Assembly: GCF_900199435.1 (NCBI RefSeq) | Contig: NZ_OAML01000002.1 | Location: 620,001 to 684,000 of the forward strand | Reading direction: 5' to 3' | DNA: 64,000 bases | DNA from: Pygmaiobacter massiliensis | GTDB taxonomy: Bacteria > Bacillota > Clostridia > Oscillospirales > Ruminococcaceae | Notes under the pieces: model-generated | Seen by the model: the letters and a program-made list of their open reading frames with translations, nothing else | The model's database searches: none | What the model was told of the DNA's origin: nothing | Made by a program: the position numbers and the translations under genes | Part shown: positions 31,535-40,230 of the stretch, piece after piece | How positions within the stretch are numbered: position 1 is the stretch's first letter | How the letters are laid out: each line of letters opens with the position of its first letter

Positions 31535-31586
31535 AAGGACCACACGATGCATCTTCCCAATGGAGAAAGCATTCGTGTGGTCCTTT
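31535..31586. terminator. Terminator of the REC-GGDEF-EAL gene (bidirectional)
   Basis: AAGGACCACACGATGC pairs with GCATTCGTGTGGTCCTT across an 18-base loop; T-runs occur on either strand. Confidence 0.8.
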
Positions 31587-31601
31587 TATATTAAGCACAT
31601 T

Positions 31602-34595
31602 TTATGGCGTTTTGGTTTCTATCGGATGTGCATTTTGCAAATAATGCACTTTTACCGGACGCCCTTGCAGCATTAACATCTTTGCTTTTAAGTGCACTGC
31701 GGTTTTGCCATCTGTCAGTACAACATCTTCGTGGTAAAACTCATTCACGCAATCAGAAATACAGGGGCATCGCCAGCAGGCTTCTCCGCGCTGCCACATA
31801 ACATCGTGGCATTTTTTGCCCATGCAGTCTTCTTTTGTTTTGCCTACAAGTTCACAGGCAGTATCATTAATGTAAACAATTTCAAGCGTTTCCGCATCAC
31901 AGGCAAATACCGCATCCGAAGTTTGATTCAGTAACCAGTCACTGCCGTTTTCCAAAATTTGCGGCGACGGAATACACATAGCTTCATCGAATAGTTTGCA
32001 CTGCTTTTTGCCGCTGCGTTTCGCCATGAGCAGCGCCATATCTGCAAACTTATAAAGGGTTTGATAGTCTCGGTTGCCCTCTTTGGTGCCGCAAACACCT
32101 GCGGAACAAGAAACATCTATCTCCCCTACGCGCAACGACAACCGGCTGCAAAGATTTGATACTTTTTCTTCCAGCTCTTGCCAATTGTGCGCGTACGGAA
32201 TAAAAATAACAAACTCATCGCCACCCAAACGGCTGAGCATATCTGCTTCAAAAAAGTTCTCACGCAGCGTATCTGCAGTTTGGCGCAGCACTTCATCGCC
32301 TTTGATATGTCCGTAATTGTCGTTGACCAGCTTAAAGTTATCCATATCCAGAATAATAAAATAACCATCGCTGTTTTTGTTGCGCGTCAAAAAGTGTTCC
32401 ACCCGGTTCTCAAATTCCGAGCGATTTAGCAGCCCGGTCAGCGCATCTATCTCTGCGCGCTTTTTCATCTCTTCCAGCGCGTGTGCTACCTCCTGCTCCT
32501 GCTCCAGCATTTTCGCGCGAGAGGCCACAAGGGCATTTTGCACTCTTTTCTTAATTAACACCGGACGAAGCGGCGTTACCATATAATCGCTTACTTTTTC
32601 TTCATAAGAAGCCATGGTTTTGCTTACGGGTTCGGTGGTCACCACAATCACCGGAATATGCGACATTCTGCCTTGCTCCGCAAACTCATCCAAAAAGGCA
32701 TCTGTGGTTTCATTCGGCTGGGTAACATCCAGTAACACCAAGCTTATTTCGGTATTTTTCAAGTAGGCTTTTGCTACAGCTTCTTTTGAGACGCGCAGCA
32801 CATCGTAGTCTTGCTGCAAAACCGCTTCCAATTCAGAGCCTACCGCGGTGCCGTGGTCCACCATAAGTAGCAGTGTGGTATCCTGCTGAGTCACTTTTTT
32901 ACCGGAGCCTACAGTGGTATAAAGGTTTAGGTTTGCTTTATCCTTTGACCGATGCCACACCGTTTCGAATGCTTCGGGCAACAGCGGTTTTGCAAAATAG
33001 AAGCCCTGAACATAATCGCAGCTCATCGAGCGCAGCAGTTCTACCTGCTCTTCGGTCTCCACACCTTCTGCCACAACCCGCAGGTCCAGCCATTTCGCAA
33101 GGCTGATAATAAAGCTGAGAATGCTGCGGCTATTGCGCTTTTCTTCATACTGCACAAAGCGCATATCCAGCTTTAATACATCTATTGGGAGCTCTGAAAG
33201 CATATTCAGCGAAGAGTATCCGGTGCCAAAGTCATCCATTTCCAGCACAAAGCCTTGATCTTTTAGCTTTTGCGCTGTTTCAATAATCTGCACAGGGTGC
33301 TCAGTATAGGCGGTTTCTGTAATCTCCAAATGCAGGTATTTGGGGTGCAGGCGGTAGTTCTCCACCAGCTTTGTCAAAATTGTACAGAGCTGTGGATGGT
33401 AGATATCTGCGCGAGAAACGTTGACCGAAATAGGCACAGGCCGTTCGCCGGCATCTAGCCATTGTCGCAGCAATCTGCAGGCTTCTTCCCAAACATACAT
33501 ATCAAGAGAGGTAATAAATCCATTCTTTTCAAAAAGTGGGATAAACTTATCCGGCGATATCAGCCCTTTTTCCGGGTGCTCCCATCGTACCAAAGCCTCT
33601 GCGCCAGAGATTTTGCCGCTTTGTAGATGATATTTGGGCTGTAAGTAAACTTTGAATTGCTTTTGTGCTAAGGCGGTATTCATATTCGCCGTAATTGATT
33701 GCTCGTCAAGCAGCCGTTCTCTCAGCTCTTCGTTGTAATAAGCATAGTAGGCATTGTATTTGCCTTTGATGGTCTGCTTTGCCAGGTTGGCACGGTCACA
33801 GAGGGTTGCTACCGGTACCTGCGGACTGACACGGCTGCAAATGCCATACCGCATTACAAGATTTAAGTCTACCGAAAAGCGATTTAGTTTCCATACGACC
33901 TCGGCAAACCATTGGTCGCGATAAACCTCCTGATGCGGCACCAGCAGCGCAAATACATCGCCACCCATTCGGCCGCAAATACTGCCTTCCGGCAAAGCTT
34001 CTACCACTGCCTGCGCTACATATTTCAGCAACTCATCTCCGGTTTGGGTACCAAATAAATCGTTGACGAGCTTAAAGTTTTCGATATCGCAGCAAACCAT
34101 ATCATAAGGGCGGTGGGGTTTGCGGTTTAATATCTCGCTCACCGTTTGATAAAAATGCTCTTTGCTGTAAACACCGGTCAGTGAATCGCGCTGGACAACG
34201 TTCAGCATTGCTGCGGTTTCGCACAGCTGAATGGTATTCGCAATTCTGTGCCGAATGATAATAGGGTCATAAGGCTTTAAAATAAAATCGTTTGCGCCGA
34301 GTGAAAGCACCTCTGCCTCTGCCTCGCGCTGGGCATCGTCGGTCGCCACAATCAGCGGCACGCCGGCAAAACGACTGTCACAGCGAACACGCTTAATCAG
34401 CTCATAGCCGTCCATAATAGGCATCAATAAGTCCAGCAGCACCACCGAAATCTCGGTGGCCCGCTGCTCTAGCACAGAAAGCGCATCCGAGCCGTTTTCT
34501 GCTTCACAGATATGATATTCTGCGGAGAGAATTTTTTTTAGAATTGTTCGGTTGACACGATCATCTTCTACAATCAATATCGTGTTTCTATCCAT
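31602..34595 (-). CDS. REC-GGDEF-EAL-REC-GGDEF-PAS c-di-GMP signalling protein
   Basis: 997 aa, cytoplasmic. REC1 (1-125): acidic pair D11/D12, phosphoacceptor D55 (VVLLDLLMP), K107. GGDEF1 (~132-295) has GGDVF at 211-215 instead of GGDEF, so it may be inactive. EAL (~305-545): EALVRW at 333-335 and DDFGTGYSSL at 454 are intact, so c-di-GMP hydrolysis is plausible. REC2 (~572-690): D623 present but the Lys-Pro motif reads TPLRP. GGDEF2 (~715-868): intact GGDEF at 791-795. PAS (~880-990) with six Cys (924, 929, 940, 943, 945, 949). It may make and break c-di-GMP under phosphorylation and a PAS signal. No histidine kinase is adjacent. A TATAAT lies at 34718-34723. Confidence 0.9.
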   Translation of the reverse strand: MDRNTILIVEDDRVNRTILKKILSAEYHICEAENGSDALSVLEQRATEISVVLLDLLMPIMDGYELIKRVRCDSRFAGVPLIVATDDAQREAEAEVLSLGANDFILKPYDPIIIRHRIANTIQLCETAAMLNVVQRDSLTGVYSKEHFYQTVSEILNRKPHRPYDMVCCDIENFKLVNDLFGTQTGDELLKYVAQAVVEALPEGSICGRMGGDVFALLVPHQEVYRDQWFAEVVWKLNRFSVDLNLVMRYGICSRVSPQVPVATLCDRANLAKQTIKGKYNAYYAYYNEELRERLLDEQSITANMNTALAQKQFKVYLQPKYHLQSGKISGAEALVRWEHPEKGLISPDKFIPLFEKNGFITSLDMYVWEEACRLLRQWLDAGERPVPISVNVSRADIYHPQLCTILTKLVENYRLHPKYLHLEITETAYTEHPVQIIETAQKLKDQGFVLEMDDFGTGYSSLNMLSELPIDVLKLDMRFVQYEEKRNSRSILSFIISLAKWLDLRVVAEGVETEEQVELLRSMSCDYVQGFYFAKPLLPEAFETVWHRSKDKANLNLYTTVGSGKKVTQQDTTLLLMVDHGTAVGSELEAVLQQDYDVLRVSKEAVAKAYLKNTEISLVLLDVTQPNETTDAFLDEFAEQGRMSHIPVIVVTTEPVSKTMASYEEKVSDYMVTPLRPVLIKKRVQNALVASRAKMLEQEQEVAHALEEMKKRAEIDALTGLLNRSEFENRVEHFLTRNKNSDGYFIILDMDNFKLVNDNYGHIKGDEVLRQTADTLRENFFEADMLSRLGGDEFVIFIPYAHNWQELEEKVSNLCSRLSLRVGEIDVSCSAGVCGTKEGNRDYQTLYKFADMALLMAKRSGKKQCKLFDEAMCIPSPQILENGSDWLLNQTSDAVFACDAETLEIVYINDTACELVGKTKEDCMGKKCHDVMWQRGEACWRCPCISDCVNEFYHEDVVLTDGKTAVHLKAKMLMLQGRPVKVHYLQNAHPIETKTP

Positions 34596-34827
34596 AAAAC
34601 ATGGTCCTGCTTTCTCGTGAATTAAAACGCTGTTGGGATATGTAATAAACCAAGCGTTACACCAGCGCTTTTCAGTTTGCGGGGGCAGTCGCGATAATAA
34701 AAGATGGAATGTTATCCATTATACACTTTTTTCTCACAAAAAGGCTTTTTTATGCTGTTTTTTTAAATTTAATTTTTTCTCTGTAGGTTAACGCATACGG
34801 CTAAAATGCTTTTCGTCTATTTCAAAA

Positions 34828-34860
34828 AGCAAAAAGCCGATACTTGTCGTATCGGCTCTT
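34828..34860 (-). terminator. Terminator after upp
   Basis: On the minus strand GAGCCGATACGACAAGTATCGGC closes a tight stem followed by TTTTTGC. Confidence 0.85.
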
Positions 34861-34874
34861 TGCACAGAAACTTC

Positions 34875-35504
34875 TTATTTCGTGCCAAAAATACGATCGC
34901 CCGCATCGCCAAGACCTGGCACAATATAGCCGTGGTCGTTCAGCTCGCGGTCAAGCGCAGCAGCATAAATATCTACATCGGGGTGTGCCTCGTGCAGGCG
35001 CTTAATGCCTTCCGGCGCAGCAATAATGCAGAGGAACTTAATGTTTTTTGCGCCACGCTTTTTGATCTGGGTGATCGCATCGGCAGCACTGCCGCCGGTG
35101 GCGCACATGGGGTCGACAACCATCACTTCACGCTCAGAAATATCAGCGGGAAGCTTGCAGTAGTACTCTACCGGCTCCAGGCTTTCCGGGTCGCGATAGA
35201 GGCCAATGTGGCCAACTTTAGCAGCGGGGATCAGCGTAAGCACGCCGTCTACCATGCCAAGGCCAGCACGAAGAATAGGCACAACTGCAAGTTTGCGGCC
35301 CGCAAGCACCTCAAATTTATCAGTGGTAATCGGGGTAGTAATTTCTACCTTCTCGGTGGGCAAATCGCGGGTTGCCTCGTAGCACATCAGCATTGCGATT
35401 TCGCTAACCAGCTCTTTGAACTCCTTGGTACCGGTGTTCACGTCGCGCAGATGGCTGACCTTATGTTTAATGAGGGGATGTTCTAAAACCATAGGTTCTT
35501 TCAT
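34875..35504 (-). CDS. upp: Uracil phosphoribosyltransferase
   Basis: 209 aa from ATG 35504 ([15 protein letters not shown]), preceded by TTGGAGAA. The open frame runs further up but overlaps rpiB and lacks a ribosome site. It makes UMP from uracil and PRPP. The PRPP loop reads [12 protein letters not shown], with [10 protein letters not shown] and [12 protein letters not shown], all family marks. Last gene of the tsaE-tsaB-rpiB-upp cluster. Confidence 0.95.
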   Translation of the reverse strand: MKEPMVLEHPLIKHKVSHLRDVNTGTKEFKELVSEIAMLMCYEATRDLPTEKVEITTPITTDKFEVLAGRKLAVVPILRAGLGMVDGVLTLIPAAKVGHIGLYRDPESLEPVEYYCKLPADISEREVMVVDPMCATGGSAADAITQIKKRGAKNIKFLCIIAAPEGIKRLHEAHPDVDIYAAALDRELNDHGYIVPGLGDAGDRIFGTK

Positions 35505-35583
35505 GATATTCTCCAATCTCCGGCAGGCAAAATGATATTTGCACCCCGCCCACCGGTAAAGGCACAAACAACAAATTTCACAC

Positions 35584-36018
35584 TCAGCCTTCGAGCGCTG
35601 CGATTTTTTCGATGCGCCGCGCATGGCGGCCGCCTTCAAACTCTGTGGTGAGGAACAGCTCTACCAGCTCGGTAGCAAGGCCAGCGCCGACAACTCGTCC
35701 ACCCAGGCAAAGTGCATTGGCATCGTTGTGCAGACGAGTATATTTAGCGCTGAACGCGTCACTGCAGCAGCAAGCACGAATGCCCTTGATTTTGTTGGCA
35801 GCAATGCTGATGCCTACGCCGGTTCCGCAGAAAAGCAGTGCTTTTTCGCATTCGCCTGCGACGACCGCCTCACAGGGAGCTTTGGCCATGTCGGGGTAAT
35901 CGACACTTTCGGTGTTGTAGCAGCCGAAATCCTTGTAGGGAATGCCCTTTGCGTCGAGATATTGTTTGATTTCTTCTTTCAGCGCGTAACCGCCGTGGTC
36001 TGCACCCAGTGCAATCAT
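35584..36018 (-). CDS. rpiB: Ribose-5-phosphate isomerase B
   Basis: 144 aa. It interconverts ribulose-5-phosphate and ribose-5-phosphate in the pentose phosphate pathway, supplying PRPP for upp. [18 protein letters not shown], the catalytic Cys in [17 protein letters not shown], and [22 protein letters not shown] are all present. The ATG overlaps the tsaB stop by four bases (ATGA). Confidence 0.95.
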   Translation of the reverse strand: MIALGADHGGYALKEEIKQYLDAKGIPYKDFGCYNTESVDYPDMAKAPCEAVVAGECEKALLFCGTGVGISIAANKIKGIRACCCSDAFSAKYTRLHNDANALCLGGRVVGAGLATELVELFLTTEFEGGRHARRIEKIAALEG

Positions 36019-36734
36019 GTTGTTTCGCTTCCTTTCAGTTTTTCCTGCCTTTCACGCTGGGCCTGGCAAAGTTTGAGATATTCCGGCGCCAGTAATGCAG
36101 CGTCCGTATTTTCTCCTCTTGCACAGGCTACGCGGGCAGCAAAGGCAACGCCAGAGGCCCGCCCTTTGCGCAAATGCGCGGGCAATACCGTCAGCGTCAA
36201 ATTTTTTTCTAAATTATTATAGCACACCTCGGCACCATCACCAACAATAAAAACCGATTTTTTTGCATTTTCCAACATTTCTTGCATCTCACAAGGTTTA
36301 CCTGCAGTGTCGGAGCAAAGGCGGTGCAACCCTTCTGCGGTCTGCTCAAAGGCTGCATAGTACACTTCGCCGCGGCGAGCATCTTCTGCTGCTACAACAA
36401 TACTGCCCTGCGGTACAAATACTGAAAGCGCCAGTGCTTCAAGAGTAGAAACGCCGATGCAAGGGGTGTGATTGGGCAGTGCCAGTCCCTTTGCCAGCGC
36501 CATGCCGATGCGCAGCCCGGTAAAACTGCCAGGCCCCGCCGACACTGCATAAAGGTTTATTTCTGCGGGGGCAATGCCGGCGGCAGCAAGCGCACTTTTC
36601 AGCATTGGCAACAAGGTTTCGCTATGGGTAAGGCCTGCATCAAGGTAAGATTCATAAATCAGCGCTTCATCGCGCAAAATGGCGATACCAGCTGCTTTTC
36701 CGGCAGAATCTACTGCCAGAGTCATTTCGCTCAT
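36015..36734 (-). CDS. tsaB: tRNA threonylcarbamoyladenosine synthesis protein TsaB
   Basis: 239 aa. ASKHA-fold partner of TsaD and TsaE for the t6A37 modification. LAVDSAGKAAGIAIL at the start and VSAGPGSFTGLRIGMALAKGLA are signature blocks; RRGEVYYAAFE follows. It lies 14 bases after tsaE. TsaD is in the same window at 44352, in another operon. Confidence 0.94.
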   Translation of the reverse strand: MSEMTLAVDSAGKAAGIAILRDEALIYESYLDAGLTHSETLLPMLKSALAAAGIAPAEINLYAVSAGPGSFTGLRIGMALAKGLALPNHTPCIGVSTLEALALSVFVPQGSIVVAAEDARRGEVYYAAFEQTAEGLHRLCSDTAGKPCEMQEMLENAKKSVFIVGDGAEVCYNNLEKNLTLTVLPAHLRKGRASGVAFAARVACARGENTDAALLAPEYLKLCQAQRERQEKLKGSETT

Positions 36735-36748
36735 GTTACAATTCCTTT

Positions 36749-37210
36749 CTAAGCCAGACCGTTTTGCGCTGCATCGGGCGTTTCCTCTAACGGTGCAGCG
36801 CCCTCTATCGTCAGTTTACGGTCGTTTTCTCCAAGCACTTCAATATTAATTTTAATATACGGCTCTTCGAGGAACTGTGCGATGTTTTCGCTCCACTCCG
36901 CCGCTACTACTGCACCGCTGTCAAGGTAATCATAAAAAGACGCGGCGTAGAGGTCTTCTTCGGTCGAAATGCGGTACATATCAAAGTGGGCAAAGGTTAT
37001 TTTGCCCCGATAAACGTTGACAATGCTAAATGTCGGGCTCTGCACCTCATCGGTGCATCCAAGGCCCTCTGCAAGGCCGGTGCAAAAGGCGGTTTTGCCT
37101 GCACCCAGGCCACCGGTAAAGGCAATCAGGCCGCCATTTTGCAGCTGTTTGCTCAACTGCCGCGCCAGTGCCATTGTCTCTTCTTTACTGTGGGTGATAT
37201 AAACAGCCAT
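36749..37210 (-). CDS. tsaE: tRNA threonylcarbamoyladenosine synthesis ATPase TsaE
   Basis: 153 aa from ATG 37210 (MAVYITHSKEE), preceded by AAGGAAGG. P-loop GGLGAGKTAFC, switch EVQSPTFSIVN and FAHFDMYRI, and the typical LEEPYIKINIE end. It provides the ATPase step of t6A synthesis with TsaB and TsaD. First gene of tsaE-tsaB-rpiB-upp. Confidence 0.94.
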   Translation of the reverse strand: MAVYITHSKEETMALARQLSKQLQNGGLIAFTGGLGAGKTAFCTGLAEGLGCTDEVQSPTFSIVNVYRGKITFAHFDMYRISTEEDLYAASFYDYLDSGAVVAAEWSENIAQFLEEPYIKINIEVLGENDRKLTIEGAAPLEETPDAAQNGLA

Positions 37211-37390
37211 CGGCCGCATCCTTCCTTTTTTACCCAAGGGTTTTTCATTAATTCTGTAATAGTATAGCACAGCTTTTTAAAGATGAAAAGTTTTTGGAAA
37301 CAAGATGAGTTTTCTTTCGTTTTATGCTATACTACTTATATTCTAAAACAATGTAGCAAACCGGGCGGCCGCCCGGGCGGAGGATTCCTT

Positions 37391-38515
37391 TTGAAAGCCA
37401 TAAAACAATATATTAAAGACACCGACAAGCTCTGCATCTTGCTCTGTACGCTCTGCAGTACGCTCTCGGTGATTGCGCTGGTTTCGATCAGCTATTACGC
37501 TTCTTCGGCAGAGCGGAGCGTGTTTGCCAATTACAGAATGCCAATCGTGCAGGCGGGCGCCGCAGCTGCTGGATTGGTTTGCGCTATCATCATCTCAAAA
37601 ATAGACTACCATTCGCTTGCAGGGGCCTGGCCGCTTCATATGATTGTCACCTGGGGCCTTGTGCTCGCCACCTTTATCATCGGCTATGCGCCAAGCAACA
37701 CCACCAACAAATCTTGGATTCAACTGCCGCTCGGCCTTTCTTTACAGCCCACCGAGCTTGCAAAAATAAGCTTTATTTTAACCTTTGCACTCCACTTGGA
37801 CAATTGCCGCGACAAGCTAAACGAGCCTTCTACGCTGGCGGCGATTCTTGCACATTTGGGTCTGCCGGTACTGCTCATACATTTTCAAGGTGACGATGGC
37901 ACAGCACTCATCTTTTTGCTGATTGGCTTGTCGATGCTGTTTGCAGCAGGAATTGCCCGCAAGTATATTTTAGCCGGTGTTGGGCTTGGTGCTGTTGCAC
38001 TGCCTGTACTTTGGTTTGGCATTATGGCAGATTATCAAAAAGAGCGTATTTTAGCACTTTTTCATCCAGACGATTACACCGATTTGCTCTGGCAGCAAAA
38101 CCAGGGGCGCATCTCTATCGGTGCCGGACAAATTGTCGGACGCGGTTTTTTCCGTACCCAGCACCACCCGGTTCCCCTTGCAGAAAACGACTTTATCTTC
38201 TCTTATCTCTCTGAGGCACTCGGTTTCGTTGGCAGCTTATTGGTGCTTGCATTGCTTTTTGCACTGGCGGCCAAAATGATTTCTACCGCTTTCCGCAGCC
38301 AGGACCGGCTCGGCGCACTTATCTGCGTCGGTATTTTCGCCGTAATTACCTGGCAGGCCATCGTCAACATCGGCATGAATCTTTCTCTTTTACCGGTTAT
38401 CGGCATTACACTGCCATTGTTTACGGCAGGCGGCACCTCGGTGCTAACGACCTATCTTATGATTGGGCTTTCACTGAGCGTTTATATGCATAATAAAAAG
38501 ACTTTATTTGACTAA
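37391..38515 (+). CDS. rodA: RodA/FtsW-type peptidoglycan glycosyltransferase (SEDS)
   Basis: 374 aa from TTG 37391, preceded by GGAGG. About ten membrane helices. SEDS marks: LQPTELAKISFIL, HFQGDDGTALIF, LAENDFIFSYLSEALG (with the conserved Glu-Asn-Asp region) and NIGMNLSLLPVIGITLPLFTAGGTS. It polymerises glycan strands with a class B PBP. RodA is favoured over FtsW/SpoVE by the overall pattern, but no mreBCD or pbp2 is adjacent. TATACT lies at 37328-37333, and a terminator follows, so it is alone. Confidence 0.85.
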   Translation: MKAIKQYIKDTDKLCILLCTLCSTLSVIALVSISYYASSAERSVFANYRMPIVQAGAAAAGLVCAIIISKIDYHSLAGAWPLHMIVTWGLVLATFIIGYAPSNTTNKSWIQLPLGLSLQPTELAKISFILTFALHLDNCRDKLNEPSTLAAILAHLGLPVLLIHFQGDDGTALIFLLIGLSMLFAAGIARKYILAGVGLGAVALPVLWFGIMADYQKERILALFHPDDYTDLLWQQNQGRISIGAGQIVGRGFFRTQHHPVPLAENDFIFSYLSEALGFVGSLLVLALLFALAAKMISTAFRSQDRLGALICVGIFAVITWQAIVNIGMNLSLLPVIGITLPLFTAGGTSVLTTYLMIGLSLSVYMHNKKTLFD

Positions 38516-38524
38516 TAAAATTTG

Positions 38525-38564
38525 CGGCGTTTCTTTAAGCTTTGCTTTTAGAAACGCCGTTTTC
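38525..38564 (+). terminator. Terminator after rodA
   Basis: CGGCGTTTCT pairs with AGAAACGCCG across TTAAGCTTTGCTTTT, then TTTTC. Confidence 0.75.
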
Positions 38565-38607
38565 GCAACAAATTTTCAATGTCATCTGCCAGAAAGAGAG
38601 GAAAGCT

Positions 38608-38874
38608 ATGTCAAAAAAGAAAATAGGGAAAATTCTCAACTGGATATTTTTTATTTTGATGATTCTTTTGCTCCTTTTGTACTTGAGGGATATATTCTCT
38701 TCCCAGTGGTTTATGCTACTACAAAGCATTTTAATCATTTGTAGTACTCTTACGCGCCGTTTTCTTGACCCACCTGAAAAAGAGGAGTTCCGTTACGCAC
38801 GTATTTTAGACTGGATAGTGGTTTTTATGGCTCTAATTACGATTTTAATACTAATCTTCTACGTTCCGAAATAG
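38608..38874 (+). CDS. Small two-to-three-helix membrane protein, unknown
   Basis: 88 aa from ATG 38608 with GAGAGGAAA upstream. A Lys-rich head (MSKKKIGK) is followed by helices at ~10-28, ~34-50 and ~68-86, separated by a charged loop with DPPEKEEFRYARILD. AT-richer than its neighbours upstream. No family recognised. Confidence 0.55.
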   Translation: MSKKKIGKILNWIFFILMILLLLLYLRDIFSSQWFMLLQSILIICSTLTRRFLDPPEKEEFRYARILDWIVVFMALITILILIFYVPK

Positions 38875-38880
38875 CTGGCA

Positions 38881-39075
38881 CTAAAGCACCAAGTAGCTCT
38901 GCTTGTATGTGGATTCGGCAGCCTGGCCTTCTACAGCATTTCCCCAATCCTGCTTAGTGTTATCGAGGTGTGAAATTCCTGCTAAACGTTTGATGCATCT
39001 GACAAAGCCCCGGCATGTGGCCTGCTGTTTATTTGCAAAATATTTGCCTTCATTTATCGGAAACAGAGCTGGCAT
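38881..39075 (-). pseudogene. Possible gene remnant of unknown origin
   Basis: A minus-strand frame MPALFPINEGKYFANK... through DNTKQDWGNAVEGQAAEST to a TAG at 38881 has plausible protein composition. It has no ribosome site and no family I recognise, and the frame extends upstream without a clear start. It could be the 3' end of a decayed gene. Only 64 codons, so chance is possible. Confidence 0.25.
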
Positions 39076-39177
39076 AAAAAGGGCGGCTTGATTGAAAAAT
39101 GACGGAAATGAAAGCAGATACAAGGCTGTCCATCATACCGGCTGAAGGTTTACAATCTATAAAACCCGATGATGCAT

Positions 39178-39217
39178 AAAATCCCCAAGCACTTTTTATG
39201 GTGCTTGGGGATTTTGT
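39178..39217. terminator. Bidirectional terminator near the M50-like gene
   Basis: AAAATCCCCAAGCAC pairs with GTGCTTGGGGATTTT across TTTTTATG. Confidence 0.85.
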
Positions 39218-39273
39218 CATTTATAAAGATTATCTTACCTGATTCGAAAATCGTAGATTTTACTGTTCTCAGC

Positions 39274-39810
39274 TCAGCTGGCAGGGTAAGCATTTTTTAC
39301 ACTCTTACAGCTATTCCAGTAATTTTGCAATATTTTCTTTTTATAAGCCAAAAACAATCCAGCAACTAATAAAACAAAAGCGACGGCAGAAATAATGAAA
39401 GGGTTTATTCCAGAGTAATTCAGAAAGTTGGTAACATCATCATGCTTCGGTGCTGATTCAAAAGAATAAAGTATCGGTATGATTATCCATGCGATAGTGG
39501 AAAAGAATGGCGTAACACAAAACGCGGTAAAAAACACCTGATAAAATATATTCTCCGTTTCTTTATTGTAAAAAAACATTACAATTATCGAAACCAGTAC
39601 CGGTAAAAGCATGCCTGCGGCATTTAAAAGAGAACTGGTTAAAGCAGTAAAAGAACCACCTACATACGCCATAGATGCTTTTAAAATGCTGAATTTAGTA
39701 ATTTGCGCTCCACAAGCAATAGCTACCAGACTATGTCCGGCCTCGTGCAAGAAAATATATAAAAAAATAGTTATAAGGAAGCTTGCTACGATTGAAAGCT
39801 TTAATTCCAT
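39274..39810 (-). CDS. M50-like membrane metallopeptidase
   Basis: 178 aa. Four to five membrane helices, with HExxH (HEAGH, His22/His26) inside the first helix, as in site-2-protease-like families. The second M50 motif (NxxPxxxLDG) is not evident; NAAGMLLP at ~63 occupies a similar place. Substrate unknown. The gene is clearly AT-richer than surrounding core genes, suggesting acquisition. Its ATG has no ribosome site of its own: the GAGGAG lies 20 bases upstream and serves a seven-codon frame that overlaps this start. Confidence 0.7.
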   Translation of the reverse strand: MELKLSIVASFLITIFLYIFLHEAGHSLVAIACGAQITKFSILKASMAYVGGSFTALTSSLLNAAGMLLPVLVSIIVMFFYNKETENIFYQVFFTAFCVTPFFSTIAWIIIPILYSFESAPKHDDVTNFLNYSGINPFIISAVAFVLLVAGLFLAYKKKILQNYWNSCKSVKNAYPAS

Positions 39811-39824
39811 TTTTTATCTGCCAT
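39801..39824 (-). promoter_or_regulatory. Seven-codon leader ORF overlapping the M50-like gene start
   Basis: GAGGAG (39831-39836) sits 6 bases before an ATG at 39824 that encodes MADKKWN and stops at 39801, nine bases inside the M50-like gene. Translation of the leader probably delivers ribosomes to the overlapping ATG at 39810. Alternatively a frameshift in the A6 run would fuse the two. Confidence 0.45.
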
Positions 39825-39901
39825 ATAAATCTCCTCACAAATCATAAAATTTGTTGATTGCACACGGATGCCACAAATGCAGAAAGCTATTTTTTATATT
39901 T

Positions 39902-39930
39902 AGTATACCATACCACTTTTTTCGCGTAAA
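39902..39930 (-). promoter_or_regulatory. Promoter for the M50-like gene
   Basis: On the minus strand TTTACG (39925-39930), 17-base spacer, TATACT (39902-39907). The rest of 39931-40160 shows nothing recognisable. Confidence 0.5.
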
Positions 39931-40160
39931 GCAAATGATTACAGCATTTTCAGCTGCTTGCTAAACCCCTTAAAACTGATTTTCGGTTATTACAAAACGA
40001 CTTGGTACTTTTTTATAAGCTAGCATAACCGACCAAAGCACCAATGCACCGCCACTACGGCAGGCGGGATAGGGTTTGGCTTAACATACAAATTACTAGC
40101 GCTAACGTTGTCTCCCCCTGTAAAACAAGAAAAGGTGAGCATCCAACATTCTCCACAAAC

Positions 40161-40194
40161 AAAAACAGCACCCAAAACGGGTGCTGTTTTATTG
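40161..40194. terminator. Terminator after proS
   Basis: AAAACAGCACCC pairs with GGGTGCTGTTTT around AAAAC; T-runs on both strands. Confidence 0.85.
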
Positions 40195-40230
40195 TAATAA
40201 CGGTCAGTTATCCGGTCGGCACAAAATGCT

